The translations under genes and the position numbers were made by a program. 64,000 bases of DNA from Polaribacter filamentus (GTDB lineage Bacteria > Bacteroidota > Bacteroidia > Flavobacteriales > Flavobacteriaceae): assembly GCF_002943715.1 (NCBI RefSeq), contig NZ_MQUA01000013.1:2307501-2371500 (forward strand). The letters run 5' to 3'. Shown one piece after another: positions 38,245 through 46,727 of the stretch. A model generated the notes under the pieces. That model was not told the origin of the DNA. It searched no databases and saw nothing but the letters and a program-made list of their open reading frames with translations. How positions within the stretch are numbered: the stretch's first letter is position 1; each line of letters opens with the position of its first letter.

Positions 38245-40026
38245 ATGAAAAAAGGCTGTCTTATACTTTTATTTTTATTCGGCATTTTAAATCTTTCTGC
38301 CCAAAAAAGAACCACAGAAAAAGTACAACCTGTAAAGAGAGATACGGTTAAAACTGAGGTTGTTGAAGTAGAAACGAAATACAATCCTAAGATTTCAGAT
38401 GCTAGTAAAATTAAAAAAAACCCAATCTTACAATTATTAGATAAGAGTAAAAAGAAAAAGTTGACTTATAACATTTTCTCTGCTCCTGTTGCCTCTACTT
38501 TTATTCCCAAAACGGGCGTTGTAAAGGGTGTCGATGTTGGTGTAAAAGAGCGACTTTTTAACAATTATATTGCGGCAGGTTTTGGTAATTATACATCGCC
38601 TTATTTTGAAGCATACATAAATAGTAGCACTCGTTTTGAAAGTGAATTTGGTTTCTATACAAAGTATGTTGCATCTTTTGATAATATTGAAAACACACTT
38701 TTAGATAGTGATTTTTCAAATTTTTTAGCAACTGTTTTTTATAAAAAAGAAGAGCGTTACTTTGATTGGAAAGTGCGTTTAAACTCAGAAAGAAATCAAT
38801 ACAATTGGTATGGTTTACCAAACAATAATTTTGCTCAAAATACGATTGATCTGATTGATGCCAAACAGACCTATAATTATTTTAATGTTTTGGGTGAAAT
38901 TAATTTTTTAGATGCTTATTTAGATAAAAGCACCCTCTCTATCTCCTATTTTTCTGATGCTTTAAACAGCAGCGAAGTAGTACTTAATTTTGACACGAAT
39001 TTAGATTTGCCTTTAAATATTATTTATAATCAGCTAAATAATCTTACCGTAAAAACGGGTTTAGAACTCTTAAAGGGAAAGTTCAAAAATAACTATGCAA
39101 CTCAAAATGAATTAAAGTATTCTATTTTTACTGCAAAAATAAACCCTGAATATAAAGCAACTTTTAGTGGGTTTTCTCTAAAATTAGGGGCGAAAATATT
39201 CGGTTCTTTTGATACAGAAAATAGTGTAAATAACTTTTTAATTTATCCAGATGTTCACATTCAAAAACCTATAATTGAGGAGTTTTTAACTATTTATGGA
39301 GGAATTACTGGCGATTTAAAAACAAACACATACAAACAGTTTTCCGAACAAAATCCTTACATATCTCCTACGTTGTTTATGACGCAAACTTCAGAGAAAT
39401 ACAAGGCGTTTGTTGGTTTAAACGGAAATCTAAATAACGACATCAATTTTAATGTTTCTGCAAGTTTGAAAGAGGAAGATGATAAACCTTTGTTTTTGAG
39501 AAATAACTCAAAATCAGACGGCATAAATACTACTTCAAATGGGGTTCCTTTGCGAGGGTATGAATATGGAAACTCTTTTAATGTGGTATATGATGATGTA
39601 AGAACAACTTCAATTTTTGCTGAATTAGAGTACGATTATACAAAGAAAATTACGTTTGCCACGAACATTCAATTTGATAATTTTTCGATGACAAATCAAA
39701 CAAAAGCATGGAATTTACCAACCTTTCAAACTTCATTTGTAGTTAAATATAAAACCAATAATTGGTATGCGACTTCCAATATTTTTTATATAAACGAAAG
39801 AAAAGATCTTTTATACAGCGCAGCGTATCCTTCTAGTGCAAATGGTTTGCAAACTTTGTCTTCTTTTATTGATGTGAATTTAAATGGTGGTTATCATTTT
39901 AATGATACGTTTTCTGCTTTCCTAAAATTAAACAATGTTTTAAACAACAATTACCAGCGTTTTGCAAACTTTGATGTACAGGGTTTCCAAGCATTAGGTG
40001 GCATTGCATATAAGTTTGATTTTTAA
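38245..40026 (+). CDS. outer membrane beta-barrel protein (TonB receptor-like barrel)
   Basis: 593 residues. A signal peptide (1-19, LILLFLFGILNLSAQ), a Lys/Thr-rich periplasmic segment with VEVETKYNPKISDASKIKKN, then alternating amphipathic strands to the end. The conserved block KERLFNNYIAAGFGNYTSPY and a final aromatic GGIAYKFDF typical of barrels inserted by the BAM complex are seen. There is no plug domain, so it is not a standard TonB receptor. It is 3 nt after the TPR gene, and the pair looks translationally coupled. Confidence 0.8.
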   Translation: MKKGCLILLFLFGILNLSAQKRTTEKVQPVKRDTVKTEVVEVETKYNPKISDASKIKKNPILQLLDKSKKKKLTYNIFSAPVASTFIPKTGVVKGVDVGVKERLFNNYIAAGFGNYTSPYFEAYINSSTRFESEFGFYTKYVASFDNIENTLLDSDFSNFLATVFYKKEERYFDWKVRLNSERNQYNWYGLPNNNFAQNTIDLIDAKQTYNYFNVLGEINFLDAYLDKSTLSISYFSDALNSSEVVLNFDTNLDLPLNIIYNQLNNLTVKTGLELLKGKFKNNYATQNELKYSIFTAKINPEYKATFSGFSLKLGAKIFGSFDTENSVNNFLIYPDVHIQKPIIEEFLTIYGGITGDLKTNTYKQFSEQNPYISPTLFMTQTSEKYKAFVGLNGNLNNDINFNVSASLKEEDDKPLFLRNNSKSDGINTTSNGVPLRGYEYGNSFNVVYDDVRTTSIFAELEYDYTKKITFATNIQFDNFSMTNQTKAWNLPTFQTSFVVKYKTNNWYATSNIFYINERKDLLYSAAYPSSANGLQTLSSFIDVNLNGGYHFNDTFSAFLKLNNVLNNNYQRFANFDVQGFQALGGIAYKFDF

Positions 40027-40049
40027 TTCTTTTCATAAAACAACTTTAT

Positions 40050-40057
40050 TATCTTTG
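40050..40057 (+). promoter_or_regulatory. -7 box of the small TPR gene; near-leaderless transcript
   Basis: TATCTTTG at 40050-40057 matches TAnnTTTG and ends 4 nt before the ATG at 40062. If it is used, transcription begins at or one base before the start codon. No good TTG was found upstream. Confidence 0.4.
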
Positions 40058-40061
40058 TAAA

Positions 40062-40781
40062 ATGTTTATATATTATTTAACCATTGGTTTCCAAATTTTT
40101 TGCATTTATCATGCTTATAAAAACAGGAGTCCTTATTATTGGTACTTTATCATCTTTTTTCTTCCTTTAATTGGGTGTATTATTTATATATTCACTCAAG
40201 TTATTAACAAACAAGATGTAACTGCTATTACAGAAGAAATTACTACGATTATAAATCCTACAAAAAAGATTAAAGATCTAGCCAAGGAACTGGAGTTTTC
40301 GGATACCTTTCAATCCAAAATAAATTTAGCGAACGCTTATCTTGAAAATAAAGATCATAAAAATGCTATTTTATATTACGAAAAAGCACTAGAAGGAAAT
40401 TTTAAAGACGACCCGTACACTATAAATAAATTGGTACATTGTTATTTTGAAACAGCTAATTTTGATAAAGTTATTTCATATGCCAACAAAATAGACATCA
40501 ATAAAGAATTTAGAGAATCTATTTATTATTATGGTTTGGCTTTAGAGAAAAAAGATCTGTTCGATGATGCTGAAATTCAGCTAAAAAAAGTTGATAAAAG
40601 GTACTCGAATTACGCAGAAAGATTAGAATTGTCTAAATTTTTAATCAGAAGAAATAAAAAGGAAAACGCTAAAGAAATCTTAACAGAAATGGCATCCGAA
40701 ATAACAGCGATGACCTCGCAAAATAAAAGAAAATACAATGTTATTTTAGCTGAAGTTGGCAAGATTTTAAATGAAATTTAA
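40062..40781 (+). CDS. membrane-anchored TPR protein
   Basis: 239 residues. Two hydrophobic spans near the N-terminus (about 1-17 and 25-48, YYWYFIIFFLPLIGCIIYIF) resemble the PLDc_N transmembrane domain. Residues 75-235 hold TPR-like helices, for example LANAYLENKDHKNAILYYEK and LVHCYFETANFDKVISYANK. It probably acts as an inner-membrane adaptor. The start of the decayed peptidase gene overlaps its end by 11 nt. Confidence 0.75.
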   Translation: MFIYYLTIGFQIFCIYHAYKNRSPYYWYFIIFFLPLIGCIIYIFTQVINKQDVTAITEEITTIINPTKKIKDLAKELEFSDTFQSKINLANAYLENKDHKNAILYYEKALEGNFKDDPYTINKLVHCYFETANFDKVISYANKIDINKEFRESIYYYGLALEKKDLFDDAEIQLKKVDKRYSNYAERLELSKFLIRRNKKENAKEILTEMASEITAMTSQNKRKYNVILAEVGKILNEI

Positions 40782-41572
40782 AGTTGTAATAAAGGTCATT
40801 ATTCATTTACTACTTTTGATCTCACTAACTATTTTAAGTTAGATTGGTAGAATTATTTATGTTGTTTCTTTTTTAGTTGTATCAAATAAAAGATCGAAAT
40901 ATAGACTTAAAAGGATGTTTTTCTTTCTTACTTTATAGGTCTCCTTTACTTTTTTAATTGGTCCAAATATTACTCCTTTTTTTGGCCGCATAAAAATTGA
41001 AGATTCTAACAGAATTAAAGCGCATAGTTTTATAACCCTACTTTTTAATAGAAACTATGTAACCCCAAAAAATGCAGTCTGTTTTAAATGATATTTCTAT
41101 AAAGGTTTCTAAAGAATTATCAGATATTAGCCTTATTTATTTAGATGCTAATTTTCCTTTTTTTGATGGATTTCCTTCGTTGCCCCATTTAAGTTACAGT
41201 GATGAAAAAAATAGACATTTCATTTATATATGAGGATAAAGATAAAAAAATCTCAAATTTAAAACCGTCAATAAGTGGTTAAGGTATTTTATTAAAACCA
41301 AGAAAAGGAGAAACAAATGAATCCTTAACTTGCAAGCAAGACGGTTTTTGGCAATATAATTTTACAAAACACCTCAATCTTGGCTCTAATTCTAAAGATT
41401 CAAGATTCTCTAAACCAGCAGCAAAAACATTAATCAACAAAACCTTATCGAATGCTACTTTAGGTATGGTCTTTATGGAACCTCATTTAAAAAATAGAGT
41501 ACACTTAAATAATTCTAAAATACGTTTTCATGGACGTAGCTCAGTCAGACATGATGATCACCTTCATTTTTA
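40771..41572 (+). pseudogene. decayed murein-peptidase-like gene (LAS/M15-M74 type)
   Basis: An ATG at 40771 opens a signal-like MKFKVVIKVIIHLLLLISLT that stops after 23 codons. Coding text continues in pieces: NKRSKYRLKRMFFFLTL, FLIGPNITPFFGRIKIEDSN, VSKELSDISLIYLDANFPFF, then LTCKQDGFWQYNFTKHLNLG and KIRFHGRSSVRHDDHLHF ending at 41572. At least four in-frame stops and a frame change interrupt it. The terminal HGxxSVRHDDHxHF resembles the metal-binding end of MepA/M15 peptidoglycan peptidases. Five intact neighbours on each side make this a single dead gene. Confidence 0.6.
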
Positions 41573-41632
41573 AATTCACCAGTTTCTCATTAGATTTTTG
41601 TAGCTTTATACTTTCAAAAAACGAACCACATA

Positions 41633-43066
41633 ATGAAAAGACTTATATTTCTATCTTCTTTGTCAATCCTTCTATTTTCTTGCGCCCAAAAGCAAGAAAG
41701 AACAATAAATTCTGATGTACTTTCATCCGAAGAGATAATTGATTCTACAAATATTAAAACCTTATTCAACTCCGCTTTAACTGATGGAAAATCATATGAA
41801 TGGTTGCGAGATTTAACTCAGAATATTGGTCAGCGTTTATCGGGCTCGGAAGGCGCAGCAAAAAGCGTTATTTGGGGAGAAAAAATCATGAGGGAAGTCG
41901 GTTTAGATTCCGTTTGGTTGCAACCTGTTATGGTTCCTCATTGGGTGCGAGGTGAAAAAGAAATTGCTACTTACACGTTAAACGGAATGCAAAAAAATGT
42001 ACCGATTTGTGCTCTAGGTTTTTCTATTGCCACACCAGAATCCGGAATTTTAGCAGAGGTAATTGAAGTAAAAAGTTTAGAGGAAGCCAAAGCTTTAGGA
42101 AACAAAATGGAAGGAAAAATTGTGTTTTTCAATCGTCCATTTGATGACACTTTAATAAACACATCAAGCGCTTACGGTGGTTGTGTAGATCAACGAGTAA
42201 ATGGGGCTGCAGTTTGTGGAGAATTTGGTGCAAAAGGTGTAATTGTGCGTTCTATGACAAATTCTATTGACGATTTTCCGCATACAGGAACCATGAGTTA
42301 TGGCGATTTACCAATTGAAAAGTACATTCCTACTGCTGCAATTAGCAGCAAAGCTGCGAATATTTTAAGTAAAGATTTAAAAGAAAACCCTAGTTTACAG
42401 TTCTATTTTAAGCAAAGTTGTGAAACATTGCCAGATGCACCTTCCTTTAATGTTGTTGGTGAAATTAAAGGAATCGAAACTCCAGAAAACTTCGTGGTTG
42501 TAGGTGGTCATTTAGATTCTTGGGATTTAGGTGAAGGCGCTCATGATGACGGAACCGGAATTGTACAATCTTTAGAAGTTGCTTATTTGTTCAAAAAAAA
42601 TAACATCAAACCAAAAAATACGCTAAGAATTGTGTTTTTTATGAATGAAGAAAACGGAACGAGAGGTGCAAAAGAATATGCAGCATTATCAAAAATGAAC
42701 AAAGAAAACCATATTGCTGGCTTAGAATCTGATTTTGGAGGTCATACTCCAAGAGGTTTTTCTATTGATGGAAATACAGTAAACACCCAATTATTACAAA
42801 GCTGGAAAAAATTATTATCGCCGTATGGATTGCATGATTTAGACAAAGGTGGTTCTGGTGCCGATATTAGCCCATTAAAAGAAGAAAACGTAACCTTAGT
42901 TGGTTACAAACCAGATTCTCAACGCTATTTCGATTATCATCATACAAGTAATGATACTTTTGATAAAGTAAACAAACGTGAACTTGAATTAGGAAGTGCT
43001 TCTATGGCAAGTATTATTTATTTAATGGACAAATATTTATACAGCAATACGGCTTTAAAACCTTAA
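41633..43066 (+). CDS. M28-family zinc aminopeptidase/carboxypeptidase, lipoprotein
   Basis: 477 residues. A lipoprotein signal (LSILLFSCAQ, lipobox Cys17) precedes a PA insert (about 120-240) and the M28 core: VVGGHLDSWDLGEGAHDDGT (His and Asp zinc ligands), FMNEENGTRGAKEYA (catalytic Glu-Glu), the Asp in GLESDFGG, and the last His in YHHTSNDTFD. It resembles plasma glutamate carboxypeptidase and cleaves di- or oligopeptides at the cell envelope. It is followed after 4 nt by the DoxX gene and then an amidohydrolase, a likely operon. Confidence 0.9.
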   Translation: MKRLIFLSSLSILLFSCAQKQERTINSDVLSSEEIIDSTNIKTLFNSALTDGKSYEWLRDLTQNIGQRLSGSEGAAKSVIWGEKIMREVGLDSVWLQPVMVPHWVRGEKEIATYTLNGMQKNVPICALGFSIATPESGILAEVIEVKSLEEAKALGNKMEGKIVFFNRPFDDTLINTSSAYGGCVDQRVNGAAVCGEFGAKGVIVRSMTNSIDDFPHTGTMSYGDLPIEKYIPTAAISSKAANILSKDLKENPSLQFYFKQSCETLPDAPSFNVVGEIKGIETPENFVVVGGHLDSWDLGEGAHDDGTGIVQSLEVAYLFKKNNIKPKNTLRIVFFMNEENGTRGAKEYAALSKMNKENHIAGLESDFGGHTPRGFSIDGNTVNTQLLQSWKKLLSPYGLHDLDKGGSGADISPLKEENVTLVGYKPDSQRYFDYHHTSNDTFDKVNKRELELGSASMASIIYLMDKYLYSNTALKP

Positions 43067-43070
43067 TGTA

Positions 43071-43430
43071 ATGGACGTTTCTATGCTAATTCTTAAAATT
43101 ATTTTTGGTGCTTTTTTCTGCTACGCAGGATTTATGCATTTCAAAAAACCGAAATTCTTTAACAAGTTTATTCCAAATTTTTTACCAAAACGAATGGTTA
43201 ATTATGTTTTTGGAGCCATAGAGTTTCTCTTAGGAATTAGTTTGTTTTTTGACCAAACATTTAAAAATGCGGCATTAGGCATTTTTATATTAATGACATT
43301 ATTTCTTCCTATTCATATTTGGGACTTATTAAAAGAAAAACCAGCCATTGGTTCTAAGAAATTAGCAATTATCCGAATACCTATTCAATTTTTATTGATG
43401 TATTTATCTTATTTAATGTACCTAAATTAA
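43071..43430 (+). CDS. DoxX-like four-span membrane protein
   Basis: 119 residues with four hydrophobic segments. ILKIIFGAFFCYAGFMHF and the KPKFFNKFIPNFLP loop are typical of the DoxX/YphA-type family, whose biochemical role is poorly defined (links to redox and sulfur metabolism in some archaea). It sits 4 nt after the M28 gene and 11 nt before the amidohydrolase gene, and is probably co-transcribed. Confidence 0.8.
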   Translation: MDVSMLILKIIFGAFFCYAGFMHFKKPKFFNKFIPNFLPKRMVNYVFGAIEFLLGISLFFDQTFKNAALGIFILMTLFLPIHIWDLLKEKPAIGSKKLAIIRIPIQFLLMYLSYLMYLN

Positions 43431-43441
43431 TAAATCAACAC

Positions 43442-45061
43442 ATGAAAAAAATCTTTATTCTTTTTATATTCTCTGCAATACTAGTTTCTTGTCAAAAAGA
43501 AAAAGTGGATTTAATCGTAATAAATTCTAACACATATCTAGTTAATGAGAAATTTGAAAACGCCGAAGCATTTGCCGTTAAAGACGGTAAATTTATTGCA
43601 ATTAGTACGACTAAAGAAATTCAAGAAAACTACAAATCAGACAATGTAGTTGATGCGAAAAATCAAACCATTGTTCCCGGTCTTATTGATGCGCATTGCC
43701 ATTTTTATGGATTGGGTTTGCAACAACAAAAGGTAGATTTAACGGGTACTAAAAGTTATGACGAAGTTTTAGACAAAATTGTTGCTTTTCAAAAAGAAAA
43801 AAATGCAACTTTTATCTCTGGTAGAGGTTGGGATCAAAATGATTGGGATGTAAAAGAATTTCCTACAAAAGAAAAGTTAGATAAATTATTTCCAACAACT
43901 CCGATAGCTGTTCGTAGAGTTGACGGTCACGCTTTGTTGGTAAATCAGGCTGCCATTGATTTATCCGGAATTACAACAGACACGAAAGTTACTGGGGGCG
44001 AAATTATTATCCAAAACGGCAAAATGACAGGTGTTTTAATTGATGCTGCTATGGATTTTATCAAGTTTCCTGAAACTTCGAATAAAGAAGCAATTCAAGG
44101 TTTATTAGACGCTCAAAAAATAGCTTTTTCTTACGGATTAACGACTGTTGATGATGCAGGGTTAGATAGAAATACAATTGAGTTAATTGATGATTTGCAA
44201 AAATCAAACAAATTAAAAATGCGTATTTATGCAATGATTTCTGGAGATAAACAAGAACAAATTGACTACTATATCAAAAAAGGAATTACAAAAACGGATC
44301 GTTTAAATGTGCGTTCTTTTAAAATTTATGGCGATGGCGCTTTAGGATCTAGAGGAGCTGCAATGCGAAAATCATATACCGATAGAGAAAATCATTTTGG
44401 AGCCTTAATTTATGCGCCAGAAAGATATCGAGAAATTGCGCGACAAATTGCTGCATCAGAATTTCAAATGAATACGCACGCTATTGGCGATTCTGCAAAT
44501 ACTTGGATGCTAAAAACGTATAAAGAAGTTTTGAAGGATACCAAAAATAGACGTTGGCGAATTGAACATGCTCAAATTATATCAACAAAAGATTTTCAGG
44601 ACTTTGATAATATTTTGCCTTCTGTGCAACCAACTCATGCAACTTCAGATATGTATTGGGCAGAAGCTAGAATTGGTAAAGAACGTATGAAAGGCGCTTA
44701 TGCGTATAAAACTTTATTAAATAAATACGGAAAAATTGCTTTGGGTACAGATTTCCCTGTAGAGCAGGTAAATCCGTTTTTAACATTTTATTCCGCGACT
44801 TATAGAAAAGATTTGAATAATTTTCCTGAGGATGGTTTTCAAATGGAAAATTCATTGTCTAGAAAGGAAACCTTGCGAGGAATGACAATTTGGGCTGCAT
44901 TTTCTAATTTTGAAGAACAAGAAAAAGGTTCTATTGAAGTTGGTAAATTTGCTGACTTTGTAATTCTAAATCAAGATATCATGAGCGTTGACGGTGGTAA
45001 AATTCCAAAAACTAACGTTGTCTCAACTTTTTTAAACGGTGAAAAAGTATATTCTAAATAA
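43442..45061 (+). CDS. amidohydrolase family 3 (YtcJ-like), lipoprotein
   Basis: 539 residues. A lipoprotein signal (FSAILVSCQK) precedes the TIM-barrel amidohydrolase. Metal-site motifs are seen in VPGLIDAHCHFYGLG (HxH-like), ARQIAASEFQMNTHAIGD (His), RRWRIEHAQII (His) and ALGTDFPVEQVNP (Asp). Close relatives hydrolyse N-acyl amino acids or similar amides, but the substrate cannot be read off. It is the last gene of the M28-DoxX unit, with a hairpin at 45069. Confidence 0.87.
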   Translation: MKKIFILFIFSAILVSCQKEKVDLIVINSNTYLVNEKFENAEAFAVKDGKFIAISTTKEIQENYKSDNVVDAKNQTIVPGLIDAHCHFYGLGLQQQKVDLTGTKSYDEVLDKIVAFQKEKNATFISGRGWDQNDWDVKEFPTKEKLDKLFPTTPIAVRRVDGHALLVNQAAIDLSGITTDTKVTGGEIIIQNGKMTGVLIDAAMDFIKFPETSNKEAIQGLLDAQKIAFSYGLTTVDDAGLDRNTIELIDDLQKSNKLKMRIYAMISGDKQEQIDYYIKKGITKTDRLNVRSFKIYGDGALGSRGAAMRKSYTDRENHFGALIYAPERYREIARQIAASEFQMNTHAIGDSANTWMLKTYKEVLKDTKNRRWRIEHAQIISTKDFQDFDNILPSVQPTHATSDMYWAEARIGKERMKGAYAYKTLLNKYGKIALGTDFPVEQVNPFLTFYSATYRKDLNNFPEDGFQMENSLSRKETLRGMTIWAAFSNFEEQEKGSIEVGKFADFVILNQDIMSVDGGKIPKTNVVSTFLNGEKVYSK

Positions 45062-45068
45062 AGAAATT

Positions 45069-45098
45069 GTCATTCCTAATAAATTAGGAATGACCGTC
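45069..45098 (+). terminator. terminator after the amidohydrolase gene
   Basis: GTCATTCCTAA and TTAGGAATGAC form an 11-bp stem around TAAA, followed by CGTCTTTT. It lies between two convergent genes. Confidence 0.75.
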
Positions 45099-45102
45099 TT
45101 TT

Positions 45103-45336
45103 CTATTTATGAGAACCGTCACAAAAAGGTTGATTTTTAGTTACTTTACAAGCGCATAAATACTTTGTTTCTGTTTTTTCTGCTGTAAACACATTTGGAC
45201 TCATTCCTGAACCTCTATGTTTCCCATCGCATAATGGTTGGTTTTCAGACAATCCACAAGTGCACCAAGCATAGTTTTTTCCTTGTTCTAACTCAACTGG
45301 CAAAGGTCCTTCTCCAGCTCTTTTTGGTAATTCCAT
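45103..45336 (-). CDS. double CDGSH iron-sulfur protein
   Basis: 77 residues from MELPKRAGEGPLPVELEQGK. Two CDGSH motifs are present: CTCGLSENQPLCDGKH and CACKVTKNQPFCDGSH, each a three-Cys one-His ligand set for a [2Fe-2S] cluster as in mitoNEET-like proteins. The frame is open upstream to 45450, but those residues are low-complexity and start inside the divergent FKBP gene, so ATG 45336 is chosen. Role: small redox or cluster-carrier protein. Confidence 0.9.
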   Translation of the reverse strand: MELPKRAGEGPLPVELEQGKNYAWCTCGLSENQPLCDGKHRGSGMSPNVFTAEKTETKYLCACKVTKNQPFCDGSHK

Positions 45337-45448
45337 GTTTTTTTTATTTGATACCACAATATAAAATAAAATTGTGAATACTTTCTTTTTTAAAATTATA
45401 AAATGATTTGTATTTCTTTTATATTCGCTTAAAATTATAAAGACCCAC

Positions 45449-45898
45449 ATGAAATCATATAGCTATTTATTTTTCTCGTTACTTCTGTTTATATCCTGTT
45501 CAAAAAACGACACGAACTTTGAACTTCAAACGGAAGAAGATATTATAAAATATATTGCGGATAATAATTTAAATGCTCAAAAAACTAGTACTGGTTTGTA
45601 TTATGTAATTACAAAACAAGGTACAGGAAAAAGACCAACTAATAGCAGTGCAAATGTTACTGTTGCTTATAAAGGCTATTTTTTAGATGGTGCTGTTTTT
45701 GACCAAAATCCCAACGGATTTACTGCGAACTTAAATCAAGTAATTAAAGGTTGGACAGAAGGTTTGCAACTTTTTAATGAAGGCGGAGAAGGAATTTTAA
45801 TAGTTCCTTATCAGTTAGGTTATGGTGCTAACGGAAGAGGTACAATTCCAGGCGGAGCAGTTTTAATTTTTGATATCAAACTATTTAGCGTAAACTAA
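45449..45898 (+). CDS. FKBP-type peptidyl-prolyl isomerase, lipoprotein
   Basis: 149 residues. The lipoprotein signal LLLFISCSK (Cys17) is followed by a short linker and an FKBP domain (about 55-149): TVAYKGYFLDGAVFDQN, VIKGWTEGLQLFNEGGEGIL, VPYQLGYG and IPGGAVLIFDIKLFSV. It is an envelope folding catalyst of the FkpA/gliding-associated PPIase class. Its 5' end is divergent from the CDGSH gene and its 3' end faces trpA. Confidence 0.9.
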   Translation: MKSYSYLFFSLLLFISCSKNDTNFELQTEEDIIKYIADNNLNAQKTSTGLYYVITKQGTGKRPTNSSANVTVAYKGYFLDGAVFDQNPNGFTANLNQVIKGWTEGLQLFNEGGEGILIVPYQLGYGANGRGTIPGGAVLIFDIKLFSVN

Positions 45899-45910
45899 AA
45901 ATTTAAGATA

Positions 45911-45948
45911 AAAAAAAAGCGAAACTTAGAAGTTTCGCTTTTTTTTTG
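45911..45948. terminator. bidirectional terminator between the FKBP gene and trpA
   Basis: AAGCGAAACTT and AAGTTTCGCTT pair with an A run before and a T run after. Both convergent units, including the trp operon, end here. Confidence 0.9.
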
Positions 45949-45949
45949 T

Positions 45950-46717
45950 CTACGAAATAATTGGCTTTATAAAATCATTAATTTTATCGACTCCATTCAT
46001 TCCCAAATTCTTAATAAATGCAGAACCAATTATTGCTCCGTGCGCATAGTTACAAGCTGTATTAAAGGTTGATTTATCAGAAATACCAAAACCAATAATT
46101 AATTTACTTTGCAAATTCATTGCCTTAATTCTCTCAAAATAAGCTATTTGATTGCTCGAAATTTCTCCTTTTGCGCCAGTAATAGAAGAGGATGCGACTA
46201 CATAAATAAATGCTTTCGAATAAGCATCTATTTTTCTAATTCTTTCTTCGGATGTTTGAGGAGTGATTAAAAATATATTTGTAATTCCGTATTTATCAAA
46301 TAATTCTTGATAGTGATTTTCAAACTCTACCATGGGTAAATCAGGAATAATTAAAGTGTCAATACCACATACAATCATCTTTTTACAGAATCTATCTTCG
46401 CCATATTTTAACAATTGATTTAAATACCCCATTAAAACCAAAGGTGTTTTATTAGTCTCTTTAATACTTAACAATTGGTCAAAAATAATGTCTAAATTAA
46501 CTCCGTTTTCTAAGGCTTTTTGACTACTCTCTTGAATTGTTGGCCCATCTGCTAAAGGATCAGAATACGGCAAGCCAACTTCAATGAAATCTACTCCACT
46601 TTTTTCTAACCCTGAAATGACTTTTAAAGTATCATCTAATTTTGGATATCCACAAGTAAAATAAATAGATAATAAATTTTTATCTTTTTTTCGAAATAAT
46701 TCTTGTATTGAGTTCAT
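45950..46717 (-). CDS. trpA: tryptophan synthase alpha chain
   Basis: 255 residues. It cleaves indole-3-glycerol phosphate to indole, passed to TrpB. The catalytic Glu is in VDFIEVGLPYSDPLADGP, which also has the Asp; VASSSITGAKGE and GFGISDKSTF are phosphate-binding loops. It is the last trp gene and lies 10 nt after the DUF3050 gene, which separates it from trpB. Confidence 0.96.
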   Translation of the reverse strand: MNSIQELFRKKDKNLLSIYFTCGYPKLDDTLKVISGLEKSGVDFIEVGLPYSDPLADGPTIQESSQKALENGVNLDIIFDQLLSIKETNKTPLVLMGYLNQLLKYGEDRFCKKMIVCGIDTLIIPDLPMVEFENHYQELFDKYGITNIFLITPQTSEERIRKIDAYSKAFIYVVASSSITGAKGEISSNQIAYFERIKAMNLQSKLIIGFGISDKSTFNTACNYAHGAIIGSAFIKNLGMNGVDKINDFIKPIIS

Positions 46718-46727
46718 ATCAATAATT

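Noticed and set aside
41530..41560. GTAGCTCAGTCAGACATGATGATC resembles the D-arm of a tRNA
   Set aside because: No acceptor, anticodon or T-arm follows. The text is the end of the decayed peptidase gene (RSSVRHDDHLHF).
45337..45450. 38-residue N-terminal extension of the CDGSH protein
   Set aside because: Low-complexity text that would start inside the divergent FKBP gene; the CDGSH family begins near MELPKRAG.
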